Shown here: piece after piece, positions 19,855 to 25,275 of the stretch
Layout of the letters: the number at the start of each line of letters is the position of its first letter
How positions within the stretch are numbered: position 1 is the stretch's first letter
Notes under the pieces: model-generated
Told to the model about the DNA's origin: nothing
The model's input: the letters and a program-made list of their open reading frames with translations, nothing else
Database searches by the model: none
Program-made: the position numbers and the translations under genes
From: a virus
Strand: one strand, 5' to 3'
DNA length: 34,912 bases
IMG/VR virus record: IMGVR_UViG_3300027759_000238
Span: 1-34,912 of that record

Positions 19855-19872
19855 TGCACCTTAGTGGGTGCA
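19855..19872. promoter_or_regulatory. TGCACC-N6-GGTGCA dyad, copy 1
   Basis: An 18-bp interrupted palindrome with perfect 6-bp arms. The same arms and spacer length recur at 20139-20156, and a related CACC-N6-GGTG element is found at 29763-29775. It looks like a dimer binding site. Confidence 0.5.
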
Positions 19873-19984
19873 GCTTATTGCTGGTTTTCTATAAAAAATT
19901 AGTGAGTGGTCATGCAACAGTTGCAGCCTCGGTCAAATCTTAGGGGGTGGGGGTCGGCATTAGGTTACCTGACTATTAGCCCCT

Positions 19985-20102
19985 CTAACCATTAGGCTAC
20001 CTAACGATTAGGTCGCGTGCCTATCGCATGGGGCTAATGGTTAGGGGCACTAACCATTAGGCTACCTAACGATTAGGTCGCGTGCCTATCGCATGGGGCT
20101 AA
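19985..20102. repeat. 53-bp perfect direct repeat, two copies
   Basis: The 53 bases 19985-20037 recur at 20050-20102 with no mismatch, separated by 12 bases (period 65). Each unit has TTAGG-CTA-CCTAA and another TTAGG, and the 12-base spacer region forms CTAATGGTTAG, an inverse of the repeat start CTAACCATTAG. A degenerate third unit (TTAGG-TTA-CCTGA) lies 32 bases upstream. Iteron-like or operator-like. Confidence 0.85.
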
Positions 20103-20138
20103 GGTGCGGCGCATTGTCGCACCTGGCAATTAGCACTA

Positions 20139-20156
20139 TGCACCTAACAGGGTGCA
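20139..20156. promoter_or_regulatory. TGCACC-N6-GGTGCA dyad, copy 2
   Basis: Perfect 6-bp arms and a 6-base spacer, identical in plan to 19855-19872. It is 49 bases upstream of the start chosen for the first plus-strand gene, where an operator or leader hairpin could control it. Confidence 0.5.
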
Positions 20157-20204
20157 ATGGTATTAATAGCAATGCCGCCAATCAGGGCGACGGGAGCTAA
20201 CGCA

Positions 20205-20378
20205 ATGACCCTTCAAGCTCACTATTCCAGAATGTCTAAGCGCCACTTTGCGAAGCTAGACATTGCAACTTGCACCGACGATGGCCATCGCACTTGGATC
20301 AAAAGCTTTCAAGTTGACGGTTTGGCTATGGCTCGCAAGATTGCCAAGATGCAGGGTGCAACACCCTGGAACTTCTAG
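20205..20378 (+). CDS. Small hypothetical protein, first gene of plus-strand cassette
   Basis: A 57-aa protein. ATG 20205 is preferred to the upstream ATG at 20157 because GGGAG lies eight bases before it and the extension is unrelated in composition. It is basic and aromatic (HYSRMSKRHFAKLDIATC; TWIKSFQVDGLAMARKIAKM) and could bind nucleic acid or form a small alpha/beta fold, but no family was recognised. It is the first gene of a plus-strand cassette and is followed by a GC-rich hairpin that may limit read-through. Confidence 0.62.
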   Translation: MTLQAHYSRMSKRHFAKLDIATCTDDGHRTWIKSFQVDGLAMARKIAKMQGATPWNF

Positions 20379-20401
20379 CTAGTTTCTAGCTAGTTTCTTG
20401 T

Positions 20402-20448
20402 GCGCGCTCGCGTGAACCTTGAACGCTTTTAGCGCGAGCGCGCCTTTT
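20402..20448 (+). terminator. GC-rich hairpin followed by TTTT
   Basis: GCGCGCTCGCG (20402-20412) and CGCGAGCGCGC (20433-20443) are perfect complements of 11 bp around a 20-base loop, followed by CTTTT. Good terminator or attenuator on the plus strand. An 11-bp tandem duplication (ctagctagttt) precedes it at about 20377-20398. Confidence 0.7.
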
Positions 20449-20481
20449 CCTCCCTCCCTCTTAACCCTAGGATTTATTGCC

Positions 20482-20643
20482 ATGCGCCTTCCCGAACGCC
20501 TCATTCTTTGCCTAGCCGGTCTAACCCTTGCGGTTATCGGTTGCACCCTAGGCGCGGCTACGGACGCGCCATTGATCATAATTCCAAGCGCGGCAATCGG
20601 CGCGTCTGGCATTCTCGCCATGATGGCTAGCGTTACCCGCTAA
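20482..20643 (+). CDS. Small membrane protein, 53 aa
   Basis: ATG 20482 is preferred over an earlier ATG at 20419 whose extension crosses the hairpin. AGGA precedes it in the leader TAGGATTTATTGCC, similar to the leader of the next gene. The protein has two hydrophobic segments, about residues 7-24 (LILCLAGLTLAVIGCTLG) and 31-49 (LIIIPSAAIGASGILAMMA), separated by a short ATDA turn, so a hairpin in the inner membrane is likely. It is holin-like in size but lacks supporting lysis context; function unknown. Confidence 0.6.
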   Translation: MRLPERLILCLAGLTLAVIGCTLGAATDAPLIIIPSAAIGASGILAMMASVTR

Positions 20644-20689
20644 CCCTTCCCGCCTCCCCTTTCCCTCGCAACGCATAGGATTTAGTCCA

Positions 20690-20911
20690 ATGGAAACCGC
20701 TTTCGCCTCTATCAACACGCCAGAACAAATCAGCCGCTTCCGCACCTTGTGCCTAGCGCAAGGCTTGGAAATGTACGCCAAGTTCAAGATGGTCCCTACG
20801 CGCGGCGCAACGCCGACGTTCATGCTAGCGGAAGCCGCCAAGCTAACGGGCCGCGCATTCAAGCGCGGCGCATATGTCGAAGCCGCGCAAGCCTTGCGCG
20901 CCTTGCTCTAA
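20690..20911 (+). CDS. Conserved small phage protein
   Basis: A 73-aa protein with leader TAGGATTTAGTCCA. It is helical, ISRFRTLCLAQGLEMYAKFKM, then TRGATPTFMLAEAAKLTGRAFKRGAYVEAAQALRALL. Sequences with this FRTLCLAQGLEMY...TP..ML..A..LTG..FKRG pattern are often seen in small phage early genes. Basic residues and the regular helical pattern suggest an accessory binding protein; function unknown. Confidence 0.7.
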   Translation: METAFASINTPEQISRFRTLCLAQGLEMYAKFKMVPTRGATPTFMLAEAAKLTGRAFKRGAYVEAAQALRALL

Positions 20912-20976
20912 GCACAATGGGCGGGAGCTAAGGCTTCCGCCTAACCCTTCCCTCTCAATCAAAAGGCCTGAAACCC

Positions 20977-21762
20977 ATGATCACGTTTGACCGTCTACTA
21001 TCCGTCGATAGCGCCAAAGCCGCCAAGGCTACTGGCTACGGCTACCTAAACGGTATCCATTACATGGCCCCGCACAATGAGGCGGGAGCGGGTAACCTAT
21101 GCTCGCACGCCTCGCCACAATGCATATTGCATTGCCTAGGCAAATATTCCGGGCAGGCGTCAATGGTTGCCGATTTAGAGCAAGGTACAAATAGCGTTCG
21201 AGAAAGCCGCAAGGCGAAAGCGCGAATGTTTATGAGCGAACGCCAAACCTATTTGCGTCACCTCGAAAAGCAAATCGCGCGCCTAGTCGCCAAAGCCGCG
21301 CGCGAAGGCTTGACGCCTTGCGTTCGCCTTAATGGATCAACGGATATTGCGTTCGAACGTATGCGCTTCGGCGCGTCTCGCCGGACGCTATTAGAGCGGT
21401 TTCCAGACGTGCAATTTGTCGATTATACGAAAGTCCCTAGCCGCCTCAAAAACGTACCCGCGAACCTTAGCCTTACATTTAGCCGCTCTGAAACCAATGA
21501 GACGGATTGCCTAGACGCATTGGCGCAAGGTCATAACGTGGCGGTCATATTCGCGCACGGATTGCCAGTGTCGCGGCTCTGGAACGGCTATCGTGTTATT
21601 GACGGTGACCGCCATGATTTGCGCCACCTCGATCCGAAAGGCGTCGTCGTGGGTTTATCGCCCAAAGGCGCAAAAGCGAAGCGCGATATGAGCGGCTTCG
21701 TATTGCGCGACTATTCCGCTTGCGAAGGCTCGCTCGTTCACGCGCCACGCCTAGCCGCCTAA
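20977..21762 (+). CDS. Gp88-like protein with clustered cysteines
   Basis: A 261-aa protein like the phage gene product 88 (DUF7227-type) family. Marks are NLCSHASPQCILHCLGKYSG (residues 40-59) with cysteines 42, 49 and 53 in a C-x6-C-x3-C arrangement, a helix of ESRKAKARMFMSERQTYLRHL, LTPCVRLNGSTDIAFE (about 111-126), VQFVDYTKVPSRL and LSLTFSRSETN. The three clustered cysteines could hold a metal or Fe-S cluster, as in some TIM-barrel phage proteins (Gp37/Gp68); that is inference. No enzyme activity is known. It is the largest gene of the cassette and uses no CTG codons. Confidence 0.75.
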   Translation: MITFDRLLSVDSAKAAKATGYGYLNGIHYMAPHNEAGAGNLCSHASPQCILHCLGKYSGQASMVADLEQGTNSVRESRKAKARMFMSERQTYLRHLEKQIARLVAKAAREGLTPCVRLNGSTDIAFERMRFGASRRTLLERFPDVQFVDYTKVPSRLKNVPANLSLTFSRSETNETDCLDALAQGHNVAVIFAHGLPVSRLWNGYRVIDGDRHDLRHLDPKGVVVGLSPKGAKAKRDMSGFVLRDYSACEGSLVHAPRLAA

Positions 21763-21790
21763 TCCCCATAACCTTGAAAGGAATAACCCT

Positions 21791-22024
21791 ATGCATCGCC
21801 CTATATCTGATATCGCTCGCGACATTAGCCGCACATGGCCTAAGCCTAATTTTGCGGCTAAGCCGTACCTAGACGCTATGCGCGGCTTGTATAGCGTGCA
21901 TGACGCTTACGGGTACGATAGCGGCAAATCCGTTGTTCTGTACTTCCTTAGCAATGCCGCCACGTTTAAAGGCGAAGCCGCGAAGGCGTTAAAGGCGGAA
22001 TTGAAAGCCGCCTTGAAAGGCTAA
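21791..22024 (+). CDS. Small conserved phage protein
   Basis: A 77-aa protein with GAAAGGA nine bases ahead of ATG. It reads IARDISRTWPKPNFAAKPYL, YSVHDAYGYDSGKSVVLYFL and AATFKGEAAKALKAELKAALKG. The D.YG.D.G..V..FL.NA..FKGE.A...K.ELK pattern is common in short phage and bacterial hypothetical proteins. Helical C-terminus; no known function. It lies in the middle of the cassette, 28 bases after the Gp88-like gene. Confidence 0.72.
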   Translation: MHRPISDIARDISRTWPKPNFAAKPYLDAMRGLYSVHDAYGYDSGKSVVLYFLSNAATFKGEAAKALKAELKAALKG

Positions 22025-22028
22025 TGCC

Positions 22029-22190
22029 GTGCAAACCATATCAGACGCTAAGGCGCGCGCTTGCGCCTATCACCTAGTCGATATCATCCAGACGCGCGCC
22101 TTCGCGCTTATGGATCGAGACAAGCGGCTTAGCTATGCGCGCGCTTGCGATATCGCGATGGATAAAATCGCCAAACAATCGAAAGGATAA
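22029..22190 (+). CDS. Small hypothetical protein with GTG start
   Basis: A 53-aa protein, MQTISDAKARACAYHLVDII then QTRAFALMDRDKRL and a lysine-rich end. GTG 22029 is supported by the leader GAAAGGCTAATGCC, which recurs almost unchanged (GAAAGGATAATGCC) before the next gene, also a GTG start. The protein is a short helical hypothetical with a basic tail. Not recognised. Confidence 0.66.
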   Translation: MQTISDAKARACAYHLVDIIQTRAFALMDRDKRLSYARACDIAMDKIAKQSKG

Positions 22191-22194
22191 TGCC

Positions 22195-22395
22195 GTGCTA
22201 TCCTATTCAGCCGCACAATCCCGCGCCCTTATGTCTGGCGCGACGCAAGCCGCCATTGACCTAGAAGCCGCGCGCCAATCCAAGGCGCGCGGCTCTATCC
22301 CGCAACGGAACATGATAAGGGCGTTACAAATGCACCCTTGGCTAAACGACGCTAGTGACTGGGCTAGGCTAGCAGGGGCGCTAAAACGCGCCTAG
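22195..22395 (+). CDS. Small hypothetical protein with GTG start
   Basis: A 66-aa protein, starting at GTG 22195 (MLSYSAAQSRALMSGATQAA) instead of an ATG 60 bases upstream, because the GAAAGGATAATGCC leader precedes it and the extension runs through the preceding gene. The C-terminal MHPWLNDASDWARLAGALKRA is helical. The final four bases overlap the end of the convergent terminase small subunit gene. Unknown function. Confidence 0.68.
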   Translation: MLSYSAAQSRALMSGATQAAIDLEAARQSKARGSIPQRNMIRALQMHPWLNDASDWARLAGALKRA

Positions 22396-22931
22396 CCGCC
22401 TTCTATGTCGTCCGGCGAGGCCTCTATAACCAAAGGCGCGGCTGTACCTTCTAGCCGCGCCTTTAGCGTTGCCAGAATTTCGCTCATTATGGGAGCGCTT
22501 GACGGCGCGTCACCGTCGCCCTTAGCGTTAGCGTGCCTAACTTGGAAGCCTGGTGCATATCGGCTATTCCAAGACGCTAGAAGTTTCAGGCGCGTCTCTA
22601 TCCGACTTTTCGCCCACCCTAATTGTTCGCCGTCTGGCACGTTAGGGAGCGGTTTCTTGCCGTCCGATATGTCTAGACATTCAATAGCGATTATATCCGC
22701 CCCTAAGTCCCTAGAGAGCTCTATTTCGTCGCCTAGCAGTGGATGAGCCTTCGCCCATTTATACAATACCCGATAGGAGACGTTTAGCGTTCTAGCGATT
22801 TGAGCGAGCGGGATACCGCTTGATAGCTCCTCGCAAACATATTCCGCCACCTCTTCCGTTAATGGCGAGGGAACGGGAGCCTTGCGTTTAGGGACTGATA
22901 GCAATTTCGCCTTAGTCGGTTTCTTCGCCAT
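22392..22931 (-). CDS. terS: Terminase small subunit
   Basis: A 179-aa protein. A basic N-terminus (about 1-20) is followed by a helix-turn-helix of GIPLAQIARTLNVSYRVLYKWAKAHP (about 39-64), as in DNA-recognition domains of small terminases. The helical centre reads ADIIAIECLDISDGKKP, then RIETRLKLLASWNSRYAPGFQV (about 111-132), resembling the R.RLK.LASW.S.YA pattern of the family. It recognises the packaging site and regulates TerL. It starts by a one-base TAATG overlap with the upstream AP2-domain gene. It is separated from the large subunit by about 2.6 kb of genes in the other direction. Confidence 0.85.
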   Translation of the reverse strand: MAKKPTKAKLLSVPKRKAPVPSPLTEEVAEYVCEELSSGIPLAQIARTLNVSYRVLYKWAKAHPLLGDEIELSRDLGADIIAIECLDISDGKKPLPNVPDGEQLGWAKSRIETRLKLLASWNSRYAPGFQVRHANAKGDGDAPSSAPIMSEILATLKARLEGTAAPLVIEASPDDIEGG

Positions 22932-23569
22932 TAGATCAAGTCCCCTGCACCGCTCAAAGTCACTATCGCCCTATCGAGCCATGTTGCGTCGTCATACTCG
23001 TAAAAGTCCACTACCTCTAAGGCGCGGTCTATCAGGCCCACGGATTTAAGGCGCGCAACGGTTGCGCCCAAGCGCGCTTCGTGCCTCGCCTCCCTAACCG
23101 CCTCGCTTTCATCGCTATTAAAAAGCTTAATATCGTCCCCGCAATAGAACGACAAAAGCGAAGCCGTATGCAGGCTAATATTGAACCGCTTGGAAACCCT
23201 CGCCCATATGGCAAGACGCTCATGCTCAAACGGATTTTTGATTGTCACGTCTCCCGGTCTAAGGAGCGAAGCCGGGAAATGAACAGCATCGTCTAGTTCG
23301 AAATCCGGGAACAAGTCCGCCAGCACCTCGACGGGTAGCTGACCAGGTTCCCAGGTGTAGGGCTTAGGAGGCCTAGGAGCGGCCCTAGGAGCCGTTTCTG
23401 GTGCGGCCCTAGCCTTGATACCCCTAGCGGCTTGATAGGCCTTAGACGCCTCTTCTGCTGTATCGAAATAGCCTAAGTGCTTTCGAACGCCGCCCTCACT
23501 GATACGAGCGAACCACCGCCCGCTACGAGTGTGAAAAGCTGCTCCCGGCAACGTCGTTTTTTGCAACAT
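22931..23569 (-). CDS. AP2-domain DNA-binding protein
   Basis: A 212-aa protein from ATG 23569, chosen because GGAGAG is seven bases upstream; a longer reading would run through repeat-derived codons. An AP2/ERF-type domain fits residues about 6-50: TLPGAAFHTRSGRWFARISE, then KHLGYFDTAEEASKAYQAAR. A proline/alanine-rich linker (about 52-75) leads to a C-terminal helical domain (about 80-212) with WEPGQLPVEVLADLFPDFEL and LSFYCGDDIKLFNS. No HNH motif was seen, so it is an orphan relative of AP2-HNH homing endonucleases. It is coupled to the small terminase gene. It may regulate the operon or bind the packaging site; unproven. Confidence 0.75.
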   Translation of the reverse strand: MLQKTTLPGAAFHTRSGRWFARISEGGVRKHLGYFDTAEEASKAYQAARGIKARAAPETAPRAAPRPPKPYTWEPGQLPVEVLADLFPDFELDDAVHFPASLLRPGDVTIKNPFEHERLAIWARVSKRFNISLHTASLLSFYCGDDIKLFNSDESEAVREARHEARLGATVARLKSVGLIDRALEVVDFYEYDDATWLDRAIVTLSGAGDLI

Positions 23570-23902
23570 CAAATTCTCTCCTTCCAAAATGGTGTACAAT
23601 CTGAAACCATAAACCATTACACCATAAACCATCCGGCTGTACACCAGAAACCACACACACCACTGCCACGTCTAAAGACGTTAGGCAGATGGTGGTATGG
23701 TTCTGGTGGTACAACCAAGCCGCATACACCAGTACACCTGCCACCAATAAACCACCCAAAACAGGTTTATTGGTGTACCCGTACACCACCCCGCACCCCT
23801 TGCAATTTCTTACACCCTGCGACAATCTGCCACATAGGCAACCAAAACCCCGCCGCTAAACTCACCCTCGTTGAAACAAACAACCCACGGAGACCTGAAC
23901 CT
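23570..23902. promoter_or_regulatory. Divergent regulatory region with TGGTGTAC repeats
   Basis: This 333-base gap separates the minus-strand AP2/terS pair from the plus-strand early operon and has no convincing gene. Four exact TGGTGTAC/GTACACCA copies occur at 23590-23597, 23639-23646, 23771-23778 and 23781-23788, with one-base variants at 23618-23625, 23724-23731 and 23732-23739. ACCATAAACCAT is repeated at 23606-23617 and 23621-23632. A plus-strand promoter candidate has TTGCAA at 23800-23805 and CAATCT at 23823-23828, 17 bases apart; the -10 is weak. The closing palindrome lies just upstream of its -35. Confidence 0.65.
23771..23788. promoter_or_regulatory. Near-perfect operator-like palindrome
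   Basis: TGGTGTAC and GTACACCA are separated by CC, forming an 18-bp interrupted palindrome, the best example of the repeated element in the region. It sits 11 bases upstream of the candidate -35. Confidence 0.6.
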
Positions 23903-24145
23903 ATGACAACCATAAGCAAGACCGCTGCCCTCAAGATCGCCCGCGCCCAAGTCGGCCAGCTCTACAGCAATGGCCGGGGCCAGTACGGTTTCAACACGTT
24001 CGACGCGGACCGCGACGGCTGGCTGATGGGCTGTTCGCAACCTTACGCCGCTGCCCGCCGGTCACGTGCCGACGCCGTCGCCATCCGCGCCCTGCTGGCG
24101 CAAGGCGTCGAGTATGAGGACGCCTATCGCTCGGTCTACGCCTAA
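23903..24145 (+). CDS. Small hypothetical protein, first gene of early operon
   Basis: An 80-aa protein. ATG 23903 follows GGAGACCTGAACCT, a variant of the leader used by other genes here; the much longer upstream frame lies in the regulatory repeats. It starts MTTISKTAALKIARAQVGQL and has a GYGFNTFDADRDGWLMGC-like centre and an AADAVAIRALLAQGVEYEDAYRSVYA-like helical end. It looks like a small alpha/beta phage protein; not recognised. Promoter-proximal place suggests strong early expression. Confidence 0.68.
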   Translation: MTTISKTAALKIARAQVGQLYSNGRGQYGFNTFDADRDGWLMGCSQPYAAARRSRADAVAIRALLAQGVEYEDAYRSVYA

Positions 24146-24174
24146 CCCACCCACCACGCGGCGATAATTACCGC

Positions 24175-24194
24175 AAAGGAGACCTGACCCAATG
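24175..24194 (+). promoter_or_regulatory. Conserved translation leader, copy 1
   Basis: AAAGGAGACCTGACCCAATG, ending in the start codon at 24192-24194. It recurs at 25452-25471 (one change) and 26866-26885 (one change), and in shorter forms before 23903 and 30017. GGAG is the Shine-Dalgarno, about 11 bases before ATG. Confidence 0.75.
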
Positions 24195-24371
24195 AAACTC
24201 GCACCCATCGCTGACCGCGTCGCCCAAAGCCTCACGGCGCAGCAAAACACAGCACTCGACTGGGAAATCATCCGCGACCATTGCGACATGGCAACCGGCA
24301 GCGACTTGGAATGTTACGCGCTTGATATGCTGACCGACATGGTCGCCGCACGCCTTGGGGTAGCGGCATGA
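24192..24371 (+). CDS. Small hypothetical protein, 59 aa
   Basis: The ORF starts with the conserved leader ATG and ends overlapping the next start by ATGA. The protein begins MKLAPIADRVAQSLTAQQN and continues as helix DWEIIRDHCDMATGSDLECY, ending MVAARLGVAA. Acidic and helical with two cysteines. Not recognised. Confidence 0.68.
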   Translation: MKLAPIADRVAQSLTAQQNTALDWEIIRDHCDMATGSDLECYALDMLTDMVAARLGVAA

Positions 24372-24580
24372 CCGCCTACTTCAACCGCCTCCGCCCTGTA
24401 GGCCTGGGGACTATCCCCAAGGTCGGCTGGCAATGGGTAGAGCAACCCGCCTTGGAGGCTTACCGGCCCCGCAACAGCGACCTGCCGGTCAGCGAGCGCC
24501 GCTACGGCGTTTACAGCACCGAACGTCCCCTAACAGACGAAGAGCTATACGCCTTCGAGATCAGCGAGATCACGCAATGA
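24368..24580 (+). CDS. Small hypothetical protein, 70 aa
   Basis: It overlaps the gene before by four bases (ATGA) and the one after by four. The protein starts MTAYFNRLRPVGLGTIPKVG and has WQWVEQPALEAYRPRNSDLP. The acidic helical C-terminus (PLTDEELYAFEISEITQ) may bind a partner. Similar short proteins occur in other phages' early regions. Function unknown. Confidence 0.65.
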   Translation: MTAYFNRLRPVGLGTIPKVGWQWVEQPALEAYRPRNSDLPVSERRYGVYSTERPLTDEELYAFEISEITQ

Positions 24581-24744
24581 ACATCACCTTCACTGTCACC
24601 AACAACAACCCAGACACGATCTGGAACAAGCTCGCTCAACGCCTAGGCCGTGAGCCAACCAACAGCGAAGCTGAGCAAGAGGTTAAGCGCATCCTTCGCG
24701 GCGATGTTGCGGCAATAAACACCGCAAAGGAAACAGCACAATGA
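24577..24744 (+). CDS. Small hypothetical protein, 55 aa
   Basis: ATG 24577 overlaps the preceding stop (ATGA). Protein MNITFTVTNNNPDTIWNKLA continues as a charged helix RLGREPTNSEAEQEVKRIL. A short beta strand followed by helix. It ends by overlapping the next start codon. Not recognised. Confidence 0.66.
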   Translation: MNITFTVTNNNPDTIWNKLAQRLGREPTNSEAEQEVKRILRGDVAAINTAKETAQ

Positions 24745-24983
24745 CCGACACAACATACAATGGCTGGCGCAACCGCGAAACGTGGCTTGTCAGCCTGTGG
24801 TTCCTCGATTGCAAGAATGAACCTATGACCGCCGACAGCATACGATCAATGGTCGCGGAAGCACTCGACGAAGACTTAACCAATATCGGCGTAATGAAAG
24901 GCTTTATTAACGACATTCTGAGCCTTGATCGCATCGACTGGGAAGAGCTCTCGGCAGCCACACAAGACCAGAGCGCGGCATGA
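24741..24983 (+). CDS. DUF7249-like small protein
   Basis: An 80-aa protein. The N-terminal TTYNGWRNRETWLVSLWFLD is the typical YNGW.N.ETWLV.LW pattern of a widespread small phage/bacterial family (DUF7249-like, from memory). It continues with an acidic helical region (EPMTADSIRSMVAEALDEDL, INDILSLDRIDWEELSAA). It starts and ends by ATGA-type overlaps with its neighbours. The family's function is unknown. Confidence 0.75.
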   Translation: MTDTTYNGWRNRETWLVSLWFLDCKNEPMTADSIRSMVAEALDEDLTNIGVMKGFINDILSLDRIDWEELSAATQDQSAA

Positions 24984-25072
24984 GAGCCTTCCTGCGCGCC
25001 GCCCTAGAGGGCGCTGTGGTCATCGCCTTTATCTGGGCGGTCATCACGGCGCTCGCCGTCTGGCAAGGCTAG
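24980..25072 (+). CDS. Tiny single-span membrane protein, 30 aa
   Basis: ATG overlaps the stop of the upstream gene (ATGA). It is 30 aa: a short amphipathic MRAFLRAALEG start, then a hydrophobic span of about 18 residues, VVIAFIWAVITALAVW, ending QG. The hydrophobic run with a flanking arginine suggests N-in insertion. Such tiny membrane genes are seen in phage early operons and sometimes modulate the host membrane or lysis; function unknown. Confidence 0.55.
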   Translation: MRAFLRAALEGAVVIAFIWAVITALAVWQG

Positions 25073-25078
25073 GCCCCG

Positions 25079-25135
25079 ATGCTGTTCGAGGCCCTGCTGC
25101 TTGCCCTAATCGTCGCACTAATTGGAAAGGACTGA
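25079..25135 (+). CDS. Possible tiny membrane peptide, 18 aa
   Basis: ATG 25079, six bases after the stop of the 30-aa gene. It encodes MLFEALLLALIVALIGKD, almost wholly hydrophobic with a charged end. Its end overlaps the ribosome site of the next gene (GGAAAGGACTGA). No clear Shine-Dalgarno is seen before it. It could be chance, or a small membrane peptide read by coupling. Confidence 0.3.
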   Translation: MLFEALLLALIVALIGKD

Positions 25136-25140
25136 CCCCT

Positions 25141-25275
25141 ATGAGCCGTTTTGGTAAAATTATCATGCCCGGTAGTTACGACACCGAAGGCGACTTCTAT
25201 GACGCCTTGTACGAAGAGGAAGAAGCCGCCCGCGCCGCTGAACAGGCGGCAGAAGACGAGAGCGAGGACGAGTGA
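25141..25275 (+). CDS. Small acidic protein, 44 aa
   Basis: ATG 25141 is chosen because GGAAAGGACTGACCCCT precedes it, an altered version of the shared leader; a longer frame upstream would run through the membrane peptides. MSRFGKIIMPGSYDTEGDFY leads to an extremely acidic C-terminus (EEEEAA, EDESEDE). DNA mimicry is possible but there is no proof. It overlaps the next GTG start. Confidence 0.62.
   Translation: MSRFGKIIMPGSYDTEGDFYDALYEEEEAARAAEQAAEDESEDE

Larger units (their letters stand above)
19746..20204. promoter_or_regulatory. Divergent noncoding region with palindromes and direct repeats
   Basis: No convincing gene is seen in these 459 bases between divergent genes. The region has an A-run (ataaaaaatt at 19891-19900), three TTAGG-N3-CCTRA palindromes (19960-19972, 19992-20004, 20057-20069), a 53-bp direct repeat and two TGCACC-N6-GGTGCA dyads (19855-19872 and 20139-20156). 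A GGTGCG/CGCACC hairpin lies at about 20103-20123. Promoters in both directions are expected; on the minus strand TTGCAT (19917-19912) and TATAGA (19892-19887) form a weak candidate with over-long 19-base spacing. A replication origin or operator function is possible. Confidence 0.6.

Noticed and set aside
19960-20102. CRISPR array
   Set aside because: Only two full repeats with a 12-base spacer, internal palindromes and no cas genes; not CRISPR-like.
19746-20204. tRNA gene or phage attachment site
   Set aside because: No cloverleaf with T-loop could be formed, and no integrase is present in the window.
20482-20643. Holin
   Set aside because: The two-span shape fits, but there is no endolysin or spanin nearby, so only a membrane protein is called.
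23570-23656. Extension of the AP2 protein with MVYGVMVYGF repeats
   Set aside because: The residues come from ACCATAAACCAT repeats; the start at 23569 has a strong ribosome site.
23477-23902. N-terminal extension of the plus-strand ORF ending at 24145
   Set aside because: It overlaps the AP2 gene and the operator repeats; the shorter start at 23903 has the shared leader.
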